A DNA stretch of 64,000 bases, from contig NC_003062.2 in the NCBI RefSeq assembly GCF_000092025.1, positions 1,610,001-1,674,000 on the forward strand. Reading direction: 5' to 3'. The stretch's first letter is position 1. Each line of letters opens with the position of its first letter. Shown one piece after another: positions 7,734-16,983 of this stretch. A program made the position numbers and the translations under genes. The notes below the pieces were generated by a model. The model did no database searches, was not told where the DNA came from, and was given only the letters and a program-made list of their open reading frames with translations. The stretch comes from Agrobacterium fabrum str. C58. GTDB lineage: Bacteria > Pseudomonadota > Alphaproteobacteria > Rhizobiales > Rhizobiaceae.

Positions 7734-10247
7734 TTATGCGCGCAGCAGCGCATTTTCCGTGTCGAACGGGCTTTCTTCCACCACCTCGGCATCATAAAGC
7801 GTACCGAGAATGCGGATCTTCAGCTTCGTGCCAACCGCCGCATATTCCGGTTTGAGCATGGCAAGTGCAATCGACTTGCCGATGCGCCAACCGAAGCCGC
7901 CGCTGGTGACACGACCGGCAAGAACGCCGTTTTCATCCGAAATCGCTTCCGACCCGCGGGCATCGACATCCGTATTGCCCGACACGGTCAGCGTCGAAAA
8001 CACCGACTTCAGCCCGGCTTCCTTATAGGCTACCAGCGCATCGCGGCCGATGAAGGATTTTTCCGGCCGCAGGAAGCGGTCGAGACCGGATTCATAGGCG
8101 TTATATTCCACCGAAAGCTCGCGGCCCATGTTGCGATAGGACTTTTCGAGCGACATCGACACCATGGCCCGGATGCCGAACGGCTTGATGCCGAATTCCG
8201 CACCCGCTTCCATCAGCCGGTCGAAGATGTAATTCTGCATCTCGATCGGATGGTGCAGCTCCCAGCCCAACTCGCCCACGAAGTTGACGCGTAGCGCATG
8301 CGCCGTCGCCACGCCAACGGAAATCTGCTTGCCGGTGAGCCAGGGGAAATCCTTGTTCTCGAGGCTGGTGCGGGTCAGCTTCTTCAGGAGATCGCGCGAC
8401 TTCGGACCGGCCAGCACCAGCACGCCGTATTTCTGGGTGATCGGCTGCAGCACCACGGAACCGTCGGTGGGTGCAAGACGGCGCAGAACGTCATGGTCAT
8501 GTGCCTCAAGACCGCCTGCCGAAACCATGTAGAACCGGCCAGGCGCCCATTCATAAACAGTGAACTCAATCTTCACACCGCCATTCGGCGTCAGAAGATG
8601 TGTCAGCGCAATACGACCGCGCTTCTTCGGCACGATATTGGCCAGAATACTGTCCAGCCACGCACGCGCGCCGGGGCCGGAAACCTCCATCTTGGCGAAG
8701 GCCGACATATCAAGCACGCCGACATTGTTCGTGACGTTCTTCACCTCGTTGCCGACATGTTCGAAATAGTTCGAGCGGCGGAACGACCATTTCTCGACGA
8801 TACGGCCATCGTCCAGCGGCGGCGCGTAATTGTGGCTGGTGATGACATCGGCGCCGACGCCGAGGTCTTCTTCCCGCAGCGCATAACCTTCCGGCGCATA
8901 CCAGTTGGCGCGCTCCCAACCGTAAACGGAGCCGAACACGCCGCCGAGCTTTTTCAGGCGGTCGTAAACCGGCGTCGTCTTCAAGGGACGAGCGGCGGAA
9001 CGCTCTTCATCAGGATAATGCATGGTGAAGACGTTGGCATAGGCTTCCTCGTTCTTGGCAATGAGGTAACCTTCCGTAGCGTGCGGTCCGAAACGACGCG
9101 GATCGACACCCATCAGGTCGAGCGTCGGTTCGCCATCGACGATCCATTCGGCCAGCTGCCAGCCGGCGCCGCCGGCGGCGGTGATGCCGAAGGAATGGCC
9201 CTCGTTCAGCCAGAAATTCTTGAGGCCCGGCGCAGGGCCGACGATCGGGTTACCGTCAGGCGTATAGGCGATCGCGCCATTATAAACCTTCTTGATGCCC
9301 ACTTCGCCAAAGGCCGGAACGCGCACCATTGCCGTTTCGATATGCGGCATCAAGCGGTCGAGTTCTTCCTGGAACAGCTCATATTCGCTGTCGTCGGAGG
9401 GACCATCGACATAACAGACCGGCGCGCCGACTTCATACGGACCGAGGATCAGGCCGCCCGCTTCCTCGCGCATGTACCAGGCAGAGTCCGATTCACGCAG
9501 GACGCCCATTTCCGGCAGCCCCTGACGGCGGCGCTCCAGAATGGCCGGATGCGGCTCAGTGACGATATATTGATGCTCGACCGGGATGACCGGAATATCG
9601 ATGCCAACCATCTCGCCGGTCTTGCGGGCGAAGTTGCCGGTGCAGGAGATGATATGTTCGGCGATGATCTCGCCCTTGTCCGTCGTCACCTTCCAGTGAC
9701 CGTCTTCCAGCTGCTCGATGGCGGTAACTGTCGTGTTGCGATAGATCGTCGCCCCACGGTCACGCGCGCCCTTGGCGAGAGCCTGTGTCAGGTCGGCGGG
9801 CTGGATATAACCGTCGTCAGGATGCTGGATGGCGCCGAGCAGACCGTCGGTTTCGCAGAGCGGCCAGATTTCCTTCACCTGCTCCGGCGTCAGCATGTTG
9901 ACGCGCACACCGATGGTCTCGGCAATGCCGGCATAATACATATATTCGTCCCAGCGATCCTTGGTACGGGCGAGACGGATATTCGAAACCTTGGAGAAGC
10001 CGACATTCATGCCGGTCTCTTCCTGAAGCTCCTCGTAGAACTTCACGGAATATTTGTGGATCTGGCCAACCGAATAGCTCATGTTGAACAGCGGCAAGAG
10101 GCCTGCCGCATGCCAGGTGGAACCGGAGGTCAGCTCCTTGCGCTCGATGAGAACGCTGTCGCTCCAGCCCTTTTTGGCAAGATGATAAAGCGTCGAGACG
10201 CCGACAACGCCGCCACCGATCACCACCGCCCGTGCATGTGTCTTCAT
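7734..10247 (-). CDS. Dimethylglycine/sarcosine-dehydrogenase-like FAD and folate enzyme
   Basis: 837 residues, the length of two-domain dimethylglycine dehydrogenases. The N-terminal DAO domain starts AVVIGGGVVGVSTLYHLAK. The motif SGSTWHAAGLLP contains the histidine that covalently binds FAD in this family. The C-terminal half (from about residue 430) matches the FAO_M and GCV_T aminomethyltransferase folds, which accept the methyl carbon on tetrahydrofolate. It probably oxidatively demethylates a glycine-betaine breakdown product. It stands alone, flanked by hairpins. Exact substrate (dimethylglycine, sarcosine or a relative) is uncertain. Confidence 0.88.
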   Translation of the reverse strand: MKTHARAVVIGGGVVGVSTLYHLAKKGWSDSVLIERKELTSGSTWHAAGLLPLFNMSYSVGQIHKYSVKFYEELQEETGMNVGFSKVSNIRLARTKDRWDEYMYYAGIAETIGVRVNMLTPEQVKEIWPLCETDGLLGAIQHPDDGYIQPADLTQALAKGARDRGATIYRNTTVTAIEQLEDGHWKVTTDKGEIIAEHIISCTGNFARKTGEMVGIDIPVIPVEHQYIVTEPHPAILERRRQGLPEMGVLRESDSAWYMREEAGGLILGPYEVGAPVCYVDGPSDDSEYELFQEELDRLMPHIETAMVRVPAFGEVGIKKVYNGAIAYTPDGNPIVGPAPGLKNFWLNEGHSFGITAAGGAGWQLAEWIVDGEPTLDLMGVDPRRFGPHATEGYLIAKNEEAYANVFTMHYPDEERSAARPLKTTPVYDRLKKLGGVFGSVYGWERANWYAPEGYALREEDLGVGADVITSHNYAPPLDDGRIVEKWSFRRSNYFEHVGNEVKNVTNNVGVLDMSAFAKMEVSGPGARAWLDSILANIVPKKRGRIALTHLLTPNGGVKIEFTVYEWAPGRFYMVSAGGLEAHDHDVLRRLAPTDGSVVLQPITQKYGVLVLAGPKSRDLLKKLTRTSLENKDFPWLTGKQISVGVATAHALRVNFVGELGWELHHPIEMQNYIFDRLMEAGAEFGIKPFGIRAMVSMSLEKSYRNMGRELSVEYNAYESGLDRFLRPEKSFIGRDALVAYKEAGLKSVFSTLTVSGNTDVDARGSEAISDENGVLAGRVTSGGFGWRIGKSIALAMLKPEYAAVGTKLKIRILGTLYDAEVVEESPFDTENALLRA

Positions 10248-10362
10248 TTACAGAACCCCTGAAAAGCGCCGGCCTCGCCTTATTCCGCCGACATTGGATG
10301 GGAGGAATATGAAGCGCTTGCCTGCCGTTCAGCCGCCTGATTGCGACATGGCCAAGGGGTGC

Positions 10363-10389
10363 TGCGACAGGGAGGAAATTGCTGTCGCA
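10363..10389 (-). terminator. Hairpin after the MscS-like gene
   Basis: TGCGACAG (10363-10370) pairs with CTGTCGCA (10382-10389), beginning 23 bp beyond the stop of the minus-strand channel gene. There is no T-tract, so termination is only suggested by position. Confidence 0.4.
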
Positions 10390-10411
10390 GACACGACCAT
10401 GTCGGTGATCA

Positions 10412-12970
10412 TCATTTGGCCTTGCCGGGGGTCTTGGCGGTTGCAGCGTTTGCGGGAGCCGCCTCATCGTCGGTCTCAGGACCGTCTTTTGGGAGCGTCG
10501 CGCTGCTAGTCGGCGCGGCAGCCGCCCCTGTATGGCCCACCACGGCCTTGTCGCCCTCTTCCGAAAGCAGCGCCGCCAGCATCTGCGGATTGGCGTCGCC
10601 TTCCACATGGATGTTGAGGTTGCGCTGCGGGAACGGGATGGCGATGCCCTCTTCACGGAAACGGTGGAGGATGGCGATCCGCAGCGCATTTTTTACAGCC
10701 AGCCCGTTCGAAAGATCGGCAAGGTGGAAACGCAATTCGAAATCCAGCGAAAAATCGCCGAAACGCAGGAATTCCACATGCGGCTCGGGGTTGCGCAGCA
10801 CCGGCGGCTGGGCGCGCACCAGCTCCAGCAAAATATCCATCACCTGCTGCGGATCGGAATCATAAGCCACGGAAACCGGAATTTCCGCCCGCATGATGCG
10901 GTTGCGGTGCGTCCAGTTCCCGACAGAAGAATTGATGAATTCCGAATTCGGCACGATGATCGACTGGCCGCGAAAAGTTTCGATTTCGGTGGCGCGCACG
11001 GAAAGCCGCTTGACGGTTCCCTCCGTCGTGCCGGTCACCACCCAGTCTCCCACCTTGAACGGGCGTTCGACCAGGAGGATGAGGCCCGAGACGAAATTCG
11101 AGACGATGTTCTGCAGACCAAAACCGATACCGACCGAAAGGGCCGAAGCGACCAGCGCCAGGCTTGAAAGATTGAGTCCGGCGGAGGAGACGCCAAAGAT
11201 GGCCGCAACGGCGATGCCGAGATAACCGATGCCTGTTTTGACCGAGTTGCGCACCCCGGCATCCACCTGGCCCCGCGCCATGACGTTATTGTCCAGCCAC
11301 TTCTGGAACCAGCGGGTGATGATATAGCCGATGGCGAAGACGAGGACGCCGCCGAACAGACCGATCAGCGAGATGGAGGCATTGCCGACGGTGATGCCGG
11401 TCAGCAGGCGATAGGCCCAGCTTTCGATATCGCCCGGCTGGAAACCCCAGGAAAACAGGATGAGCGGCACGCCGAAAGCAAGCGCCACGACATATATGCC
11501 GAGCCCTGCAGCAAGGCCGGCCTGATCGAGCGCAACCGGACCGAGGCTGAAACGCCGCGCGAGATAACGCCCGGCAAGGGATTCGCCAAAGGCACCCTGC
11601 CGCGAAATCGCCTTGCCGGAGAGAATGCCGATATACATGGTCGCCAGCACCGCACCGGTCGCGACGATCTGAGTGGCGAGGAAACGCGCAAGCCCGACAT
11701 AACCGGTCAGGCAAGCGCCGATGAGGATGAGGCCACCCACCCGCAGCAGAATGACGAGCCAGCGCGGCAGGCGCTGATTGCCGGTGTCGTAATCCTGTTC
11801 CTCGCCGATCATCGGCCGCAGGAACGATACGGTGAGCAGAATGAGCCCGATGATGATGGACGCGATGAAACTCTTGGCGACGGTGACGATCAGCGGCGAA
11901 TAAAGCGTCTCGCTGATCGTGCCGAACAAATAATCGAGACCGTTGACGAGCGCCATCAGCAGCACCGCCGAAGACAGCGTATGCGCGCCCTTGTTGGACA
12001 CCTTCAGCAGGCGCCATTCCGGCTGCGTCGGCGCAAAGATCGCATAGCTCAGTCGCGAGACGAAATAAACAAAACCGGTGATCGCCATCGCCCCGAACAG
12101 GATCGGCGCTATGTCGGACCGCAATACGTTGAAATTATCGAGGAAGAAGGCCGAAGTGACGAGAAACAGGAACAGCGACAGAGACTGCACCATGGTTGAC
12201 CAGAAAGCCACCGAAAGCCTTCTGAGATAAGAAGGCTCGCCCGTAAAGGCACGCCGGTCCATGCGGCTGCCGAAAAAGCGGTAACCGCCGACCAGAAACA
12301 ACAGCGCCGCCATGATCGACAGCATCACGGCCCCGAACATCGGCAACCGCTTGTAGTTCCAGACATAGGCCGTCCAGTTGCTGAAGGCATTGTTGAGATT
12401 GGTAAGCTCGGCCAGAAAGGCGGAGGATGCGTCGCCCAGCGTCTGGGCGGAAACTTCCGTGCGCTTGAACAGGGTGGCGGCAAAAAGAGCCCGGCGAACC
12501 GCCGTGATATTGTTGGAAATCTGCGCGGCATTGTTGGCGGTGGCCTCCACTTCGCCCGCCATGGCATTCACCTCGCCGCGCTCCGCCGTCAGCCGGTTTC
12601 GTTCTTCCGTCACCAGGCTTGCCTCCGGCGGCTGGCCTTCGCCTGGTGCCGCACCCAGTGCATCCAGCCGGGTCTTGATCTGGTCCAGCCGTGCCCGAAG
12701 TTTGGCATTGGCGGCGGCGGCATCGGCAGCGATGCCATCGGCCCGCCCCTTGAGGTCAACCAGTTGGACGTCGTCGCGTCCACCCGCCTCCACCTGCCCC
12801 GAGATGAACGCGATGTCCGTCTTCCATTTTTCGAGATCTGATCTCGTTTGCTCGACCGTAGAGGCCTGGATGGCGCCCGGCGCTGCCGGCGTCGTTGTTT
12901 CCTGCGCAAGGGCCGGCATCACCCAAAGGCTGCTGAGGAGGGCAAAAAGAACGACCAGAATCGGGGCCAT
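10412..12970 (-). CDS. Large mechanosensitive channel, DUF3772-MscS type
   Basis: About 852 residues. A signal peptide (MAPILVVLFALLSSLWVMPALAQ) leads into a periplasmic coiled-coil region (about residues 30-170) typical of DUF3772. Eleven or so membrane segments follow, then the MscS core: GLQNIVSNFVSGLILLVERPF and VGDWVVTGTTEGTVKRLSVRATEIE, the conserved beta domain. A low-complexity Ala/Pro/Lys tail ends the protein. The ATG at 12970 has a GAGGTG site and begins the signal peptide; an in-frame ATG at 13057 would add an Arg-rich N-terminus. It releases osmolytes on hypo-osmotic shock. Confidence 0.88.
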   Translation of the reverse strand: MAPILVVLFALLSSLWVMPALAQETTTPAAPGAIQASTVEQTRSDLEKWKTDIAFISGQVEAGGRDDVQLVDLKGRADGIAADAAAANAKLRARLDQIKTRLDALGAAPGEGQPPEASLVTEERNRLTAERGEVNAMAGEVEATANNAAQISNNITAVRRALFAATLFKRTEVSAQTLGDASSAFLAELTNLNNAFSNWTAYVWNYKRLPMFGAVMLSIMAALLFLVGGYRFFGSRMDRRAFTGEPSYLRRLSVAFWSTMVQSLSLFLFLVTSAFFLDNFNVLRSDIAPILFGAMAITGFVYFVSRLSYAIFAPTQPEWRLLKVSNKGAHTLSSAVLLMALVNGLDYLFGTISETLYSPLIVTVAKSFIASIIIGLILLTVSFLRPMIGEEQDYDTGNQRLPRWLVILLRVGGLILIGACLTGYVGLARFLATQIVATGAVLATMYIGILSGKAISRQGAFGESLAGRYLARRFSLGPVALDQAGLAAGLGIYVVALAFGVPLILFSWGFQPGDIESWAYRLLTGITVGNASISLIGLFGGVLVFAIGYIITRWFQKWLDNNVMARGQVDAGVRNSVKTGIGYLGIAVAAIFGVSSAGLNLSSLALVASALSVGIGFGLQNIVSNFVSGLILLVERPFKVGDWVVTGTTEGTVKRLSVRATEIETFRGQSIIVPNSEFINSSVGNWTHRNRIMRAEIPVSVAYDSDPQQVMDILLELVRAQPPVLRNPEPHVEFLRFGDFSLDFELRFHLADLSNGLAVKNALRIAILHRFREEGIAIPFPQRNLNIHVEGDANPQMLAALLSEEGDKAVVGHTGAAAAPTSSATLPKDGPETDDEAAPANAATAKTPGKAK

Positions 12971-13202
12971 GCCGCCACCTCGCCTGCCAGCAACCGCTCG
13001 CCCGCGCCACACCCGTCCGCCATTCATCCATCCGCCGAACATCAATCGCACATCCATGCCTTTCGTCTCTTTGCGCCGCTTCAGGCTATTTAGCGCCTGT
13101 GGCGCGGAAAACCACCCGCATCAGGCGAGGTTTTCAGGAGTTTGCTTGCTTTTCACCACAGGAATCATCACCTTTGATGATGCAGCAACATGGGAGGAAA
13201 TC

Positions 13203-13457
13203 ATGGAATCTGCTGGCATTGGCTGGATTGCAGCTATCATCATCGGTGGGGTCGCCGGGTGGCTCGCCGAACAATTCATGAAAAGCAATATGGGTGTTTT
13301 CATGAACATCCTTCTTGGAATCGTCGGCGCGATCGTCGCCAACGCCATTCTTGCAGTATTTGGAATCGTTTTGACCGGCTGGCTCGGTTATCTCATTGCC
13401 GGCTTCGTCGGCGCCTGCATCCTCATCGCCATCGGCAGAGCTTTCAGACGCGGGTGA
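13203..13457 (+). CDS. GlsB/YeaQ/YmgE-family small membrane protein
   Basis: 84 residues with three hydrophobic segments and Gly-rich repeats (GWIAAIIIGGVAGWLAEQFM, then NILLGIVGAIVANAIL and LIAGFVGACILIAIG). This is the transglycosylase-associated/GlsB-YeaQ family, commonly induced by stress; molecular role unknown. GGGAGGAAATC ahead of the ATG is a strong ribosome-binding site. It is divergent from the MscS-like gene. Confidence 0.87.
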   Translation: MESAGIGWIAAIIIGGVAGWLAEQFMKSNMGVFMNILLGIVGAIVANAILAVFGIVLTGWLGYLIAGFVGACILIAIGRAFRRG

Positions 13458-13553
13458 ATAAAGGAAAAATCCGTAAAACCCCGGATTTTCAGGCTTTTCC
13501 AGCGCGACTGAAATTTTTTCGTCACAAAAATCGAAGAAATTTCATTTCCGCGC

Positions 13554-13582
13554 TGGACAAGCCCAAACTTCCCCTTTATAGC
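13554..13582 (+). promoter_or_regulatory. Sigma-70-type promoter of tRNA-Lys
   Basis: TGGACA (13554-13559) and TATAGC (13577-13582) are separated by 17 bp, and the mature tRNA begins 29 bp downstream. This is a good match to the housekeeping consensus. Confidence 0.6.
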
Positions 13583-13611
13583 CCCCCTCACACCGCCACA
13601 CGGTGCCGGTC

Positions 13612-13687
<76 letters not shown>

Positions 13688-13853
13688 AATTCTCCTTTAA
13701 TGGCATGATGTTGCGATGCTTGCTCAAAGCATCGTATTGACGTTTCATTTTGACGTCTGCCTGTATAGTCCACCTCGGCAGTGACAGACAGCGATCATTA
13801 CCGGCGCCGCAGACCTCAACAGCTACTCTTGCAAAAATTGCAGTACGAGATAG

Positions 13854-14291
13854 CTACAAAGCCGTTTCCGAAGAACTTTTTGTCCCCATGAAGCGCGTCT
13901 CCAGTGGGCGGCCAGCAATGCGGCTTCCGAATTCCTCCGTGAAAGCTACCGGCGCTGCCTGCTTTACCGCATTGATGGCGGATTCGATAAAGGCCTGTCG
14001 TCTCGGGCTCTCTTCCTGCGGACGCGCGGCAATGACGACCACTTTTCCCCTTATCTGCCCGTCCTTGTGGAGAATAAACCGCAGCGTCACCACCAACCCT
14101 TCCGTATCCTCCGGCGGTACCCAGCAGGCATAGATCGCATCAAACATTTCGTTGAGATTGCGGGCCGGGGTCGGATCCCGGCAGATACGTGACTGAGCTG
14201 AAACCTGCGTCATGGCAGCTGCGAGCAGAATGCTCAAAGCCACAAGAAAGGGCAGCTTGAAACAACGGCACAAGGACAGGTAGCCGGTCAT
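13854..14291 (-). CDS. Secreted protein, TonB C-terminal-like
   Basis: 145 residues. The signal peptide (FLVALSILLAAAMTQVSAQS) is followed by a short domain with VVTLRFILHKDGQIRGKVVV and a helix AFIESAINAVKQAAP. This pattern resembles the C-terminal domain of TonB-like energy transducers or the TolA C-terminus seen in stand-alone periplasmic proteins. Two cysteines (CRDPTP, YACW) may form a disulfide. It borders a very AT-rich stretch. The fold assignment is tentative. Confidence 0.65.
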   Translation of the reverse strand: MTGYLSLCRCFKLPFLVALSILLAAAMTQVSAQSRICRDPTPARNLNEMFDAIYACWVPPEDTEGLVVTLRFILHKDGQIRGKVVVIAARPQEESPRRQAFIESAINAVKQAAPVAFTEEFGSRIAGRPLETRFMGTKSSSETAL

Positions 14292-14600
14292 TCAACAATC
14301 CTGATTTTAAAGTAATACTTTAGATATCAATAGCTTAAAATAAATAATAACCGTATATACCATAAGCAAAAATATAAAAAAATGAAACAAAAATAATTTA
14401 TGCAAAAATTACAAAATAATTTAATACATGATATTAATTAATATAATAATTTTAAATTACATCTGCGAAACTAATAAATGCATAATAACATACAAACAAG
14501 CCTATCCCCTCGCCTCTTAACCAACGGCAGCAGTTTATATTGCAAGCCTCTGATTTAGCTGTATGGATTACCTGCCAGAACAAGGGGCAAAGGGGATATC
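14292..14600. other. Very AT-rich intergenic stretch
   Basis: About 300 bp between divergent small genes, with the core 14300-14500 almost entirely A/T, in sharp contrast with the GC-rich surroundings. No gene is visible. It must contain the divergent promoters; such islands in high-GC genomes often mark transferred DNA or binding by a silencer protein. Confidence 0.6.
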
Positions 14601-14933
14601 ATGACATCAAAATGGATTATGGCAGCATTTTTTGGCGCCACGATTGCGGCTGCCGGTGCGGCACAGGCGGAGGACCTTGTGTTCACGCTGAAGAATGGAA
14701 CAGGGTCTGTTCTCAATGCCTTCTACACCTCACCCGTCGGCGTTGGTGAGTGGGAAGATGACGTCTTCGGAAAGAACGCGCTTGGTCCGGGCGAAACAAT
14801 AGAAATCACAATCGCCGATGGCCGCAAAGTCTGCAAATACGACATGCGCTTCGAGTTCCAGGGCGATGCGCTCGAAGACCTGGAAGACACGCAGAATCTA
14901 TGCGAACTCGGCGAATACACGATCACCGAATAA
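14601..14933 (+). CDS. Small secreted protein of unknown function
   Basis: 110 residues: a clear signal peptide (WIMAAFFGATIAAAGAAQA) then an acidic beta-rich domain containing FTLKNGTGSVLNAFYTSPVG and two cysteines (KVCKYD, NLCELG) that could form a disulfide. An AAAGGGG site precedes the ATG. The family recurs in Proteobacteria without a known role. The adjacent AT-rich DNA suggests an accessory locus. Confidence 0.75.
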   Translation: MTSKWIMAAFFGATIAAAGAAQAEDLVFTLKNGTGSVLNAFYTSPVGVGEWEDDVFGKNALGPGETIEITIADGRKVCKYDMRFEFQGDALEDLEDTQNLCELGEYTITE

Positions 14934-15112
14934 GTCAGCGTCCATGCAGCCCTGCCTGGTTCTGGCGGGGCACGCAACGCCATAAGATATTGCCCCCAGG
15001 TTTCGACCTCCAGCGACGACTGAGCAGCAGAAAACTGCCGGAACGATGATTATCAGCGTTGCCGCAGCACCTTCTCCCCAAAGCTGTCTCAATCATCCCT
15101 ATGATCGGGGCC

Positions 15113-15352
15113 ATGAGATTACTCATCAACATATCGCTTTTCATTCTCGGCGCTGTCGGGAGCGGCATATGCGCGTTTTTATTATCGGCAGCCCTTGCCG
15201 ATTCCGGCTTTCTCGGCTCCTGTTTTGAGGGAAACTGTGCCTATGCGGCGCTTTTCATGGTGCTGCCCGTCACATGGTTCGTGCTTTTTGCGCTTTATGT
15301 CATGGCGCTTTTGATCTGGCGGCGAAAACCGTTCCGGAACGGAAGGCTCTGA
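15113..15352 (+). CDS. Small two-helix membrane protein
   Basis: 79 residues from the ATG at 15113 (MRLLINISLFILGAVGSG); an ATG at 15101 would add four residues. Two hydrophobic segments (LFILGAVGSGICAFLLSAAL and FMVLPVTWFVLFALYVMALL) flank a loop with CFEGNC. The C-terminus is basic (RRKPFRNG). No family was recognised. Confidence 0.6.
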   Translation: MRLLINISLFILGAVGSGICAFLLSAALADSGFLGSCFEGNCAYAALFMVLPVTWFVLFALYVMALLIWRRKPFRNGRL

Positions 15353-15554
15353 AAAAGAGCATGGCAGCATCATCGCTACCGAACGTTCGTTGACAGCGAT
15401 CGAGACTTGCCGTTAACGTCCGCCTGCTGGGGGATTCGCTGCCAGTGATATGCGGTGCTCTTAAACGTGCGCGATATCACGGGCCTCTGAATGTGCATGT
15501 TCCGATTTGCGTTTTGCGTAGGAAGAGCATGTCGGAAAACAGGGAGACCAAAGG

Positions 15555-15785
15555 ATGCGGGCCGCAATTAATTCCCCGTCGCTTTCGATCGACACCATGG
15601 ACTATCAGGCCGAGTGCCAATTCGCACTGGAGCCTTCCATTCAAGGGCTGATCGAAAAAGCGGAACATGCCGGCTGGAACCGCCAGCAGGCCGCCCTTGC
15701 CATCGTCGCGCTCGCCAGCGAGCATCTCACCGATCTCCTGACCGCCGGCGGCCTCCCCGCGCCGGACCAACGCCCCCTCTCCTGA
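15555..15785 (+). CDS. Small hypothetical protein
   Basis: 76 residues from 15555, or 62 from an internal ATG at 15597 (MDYQAECQFALEPSIQ). GGGAG and AAAGG precede the first ATG. The core is a helical domain (GLIEKAEHAGWNRQQAALAI) with no recognised motif. The length and composition fit small rhizobial cytosolic proteins. Confidence 0.55.
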   Translation: MRAAINSPSLSIDTMDYQAECQFALEPSIQGLIEKAEHAGWNRQQAALAIVALASEHLTDLLTAGGLPAPDQRPLS

Positions 15786-16019
15786 TCCCCTTCTGATGCC
15801 GGGCGGATCAGCGCCCCGTCATATCGAGACATCATAACGAAAATCGACCCTGCAGACCCGGAGTGTCCCGACCGACACTGCCGGAACGCTGGCTCGCGTC
15901 GTGGAAGCCGCCACGCAGCTGGAGTCGGTCTCGTATGACCTCGCGGCCGGCTGCCCTGTTTCAGGCCATGCTCATCCTCAAACACATATCGTTGGCCCGT
16001 CAGAAACCGTGCCATAGTG

Positions 16020-16057
16020 TTGACACAAGCCACCAATAATGAGAACATAAAGTGAAC
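16020..16057 (+). promoter_or_regulatory. Promoter with LexA-type box (GAAC-N7-GAAC)
   Basis: TTGACA at 16020-16025 forms a good -35. GAACATAAAGTGAAC at 16043-16057 covers the expected -10 region and matches exactly the GAAC-N7-GAAC operator described for LexA in Rhizobiaceae. The small gene begins 17 bp downstream. SOS control is therefore plausible, but this is a short motif and could also belong to another regulator. Confidence 0.55.
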
Positions 16058-16073
16058 ATTATGGAGGTCAGCG

Positions 16074-16262
16074 ATGAATACGTCAGACGCAGCCATAGAA
16101 AATGCCCTTTCCGTCGTCGCCCGCTCCCGCGACATGCGTGAGCGCGCGCTTGAACGGCGCCGCGAACTGCAACGCCGCACGGAAGTCATCATCACCCGGC
16201 CGCTTTACGTTCTCAAAAAGAACGAAGGGCCGAAGCAGCTGTCGCTTAAACTCGATAGCTAG
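16074..16262 (+). CDS. Small basic protein, possibly SOS-controlled
   Basis: 62 residues, highly charged (MRERALERRRELQRR) and predicted as a long helix with no membrane segment. ATGGAGGTCAGCG ahead of the start is a good ribosome-binding site. It is preceded by a GAAC-N7-GAAC box and followed by a terminator-type hairpin shared with the convergent gene. No homologous family was recognised; an RNA- or DNA-associated role is only a guess from charge. Confidence 0.65.
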   Translation: MNTSDAAIENALSVVARSRDMRERALERRRELQRRTEVIITRPLYVLKKNEGPKQLSLKLDS

Positions 16263-16341
16263 TCGCCATGGACATGCTCGGGAGGCTCGCGAAGCAGGCC
16301 TTGACTGCAATACCCCTGCTTCCCCCTCGTCTCCAAAAACG

Positions 16342-16375
16342 AAATCCCGTGCGGATCATCTCACGCACGGGATTT
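16342..16375. terminator. Bidirectional terminator hairpin
   Basis: Perfect 12-bp arms AAATCCCGTGCG / CGCACGGGATTT around a 10-base loop, flanked by A-rich and T-rich ends, placed between two convergent small genes. Confidence 0.85.
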
Positions 16376-16402
16376 TCTGAATGAAGAAGTTATTGTTCTT
16401 GT

Positions 16403-16651
16403 CTATTGCATGCGCTGCATTGCGGCTTCGGGCTCACCGGTCGTCGCAACTGCTGCCGGAAGTCGGTCAGTCTTTTTCAGGACGACGATGGGCTTGTCCA
16501 CCGGGTCCGTCGGCGGAACAATGCTTGCGGTTTTGAATTCACGGTCGACGGCAGGAACGGAAGCGTTGATCTTTTCATGACCTGCGCATTCCGCAAGCGC
16601 TGCACTGGCGGAAAAACCAAAGACAGCGGCGATAATGAGAACTGATTTCAT
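16403..16651 (-). CDS. Small periplasmic protein of unknown function
   Basis: 82 residues: signal peptide MKSVLIIAAVFGFSASAALA, then a short polar domain with one cysteine (ECAGHEKINASVP). A GAAGGGAGAATGAC leader gives a good ribosome-binding site. An inverted repeat (16719-16736) sits 68 bp upstream and may be an operator. Function unknown. Confidence 0.7.
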   Translation of the reverse strand: MKSVLIIAAVFGFSASAALAECAGHEKINASVPAVDREFKTASIVPPTDPVDKPIVVLKKTDRLPAAVATTGEPEAAMQRMQ

Positions 16652-16718
16652 GTCATTCTCCCTTCGCTTTTATGGCAATCTCCAGTCTAGGTGGAGACGA
16701 ACCGGATTGAAAATCACA

Positions 16719-16736
16719 CTTTAGAGACATCTAAAG
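16719..16736. promoter_or_regulatory. Inverted repeat upstream of small periplasmic gene
   Basis: CTTTAGA-GACA-TCTAAAG, perfect 7-bp arms, about 70 bp upstream of the minus-strand start at 16651. Size and position suit a dimeric regulator; the regulator cannot be named. Confidence 0.5.
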
Positions 16737-16784
16737 CTCATCATCATGTCGGCAGTCGTCGTTTTGATGTGCGGGCAAGTCGAA

Positions 16785-16801
16785 GGGCGATTGCATCGCC
16801 C
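16785..16801 (-). terminator. Short terminator of the 52-residue gene
   Basis: GGGCGAT-TGC-ATCGCCC hairpin that begins in the stop codon of the minus-strand small gene and is followed by TTCG. It is weak but exactly placed. Confidence 0.5.
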
Positions 16802-16959
16802 TATTTTTTCCGCACATCCAGCGGATTTCGGCAAAGCGGCCTGCGAAATATCATCGCCACGTAACTTCCCTTCAGGGAAATGAGACTGGGCGTATAAGTC
16901 GAAACCGTCGCCGTATTGGCGGCCTTGATCGTTCTTCCCTCAGAGGGTTTCTGTTGCAT
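16801..16959 (-). CDS. Small stress-type protein (52 residues) behind an EcfG promoter
   Basis: Starts MQQKPSEGRTIKAANTATVS and ends RKK. It has an unusually strong ribosome-binding site (AAGGAGG, 7 bases before the ATG). A perfect general-stress promoter (GGAAC-N16-CGTT) lies upstream at 16984-17008 and a hairpin follows the stop. The protein contains a central hydrophobic/aromatic stretch (YTPSLISLKGSYVAMIF) but no recognised domain. The reading frame is supported by these signals rather than by homology. Confidence 0.6.
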   Translation of the reverse strand: MQQKPSEGRTIKAANTATVSTYTPSLISLKGSYVAMIFRRPLCRNPLDVRKK

Positions 16960-16983
16960 GGCACGCCTCCTTCCATGAGCGAT

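Noticed and set aside
8298..10262. 654-residue plus-strand open frame
   Set aside because: Antisense to the dimethylglycine-dehydrogenase-like gene, whose protein has full family motifs; the frame has no domains or ribosome-binding site.
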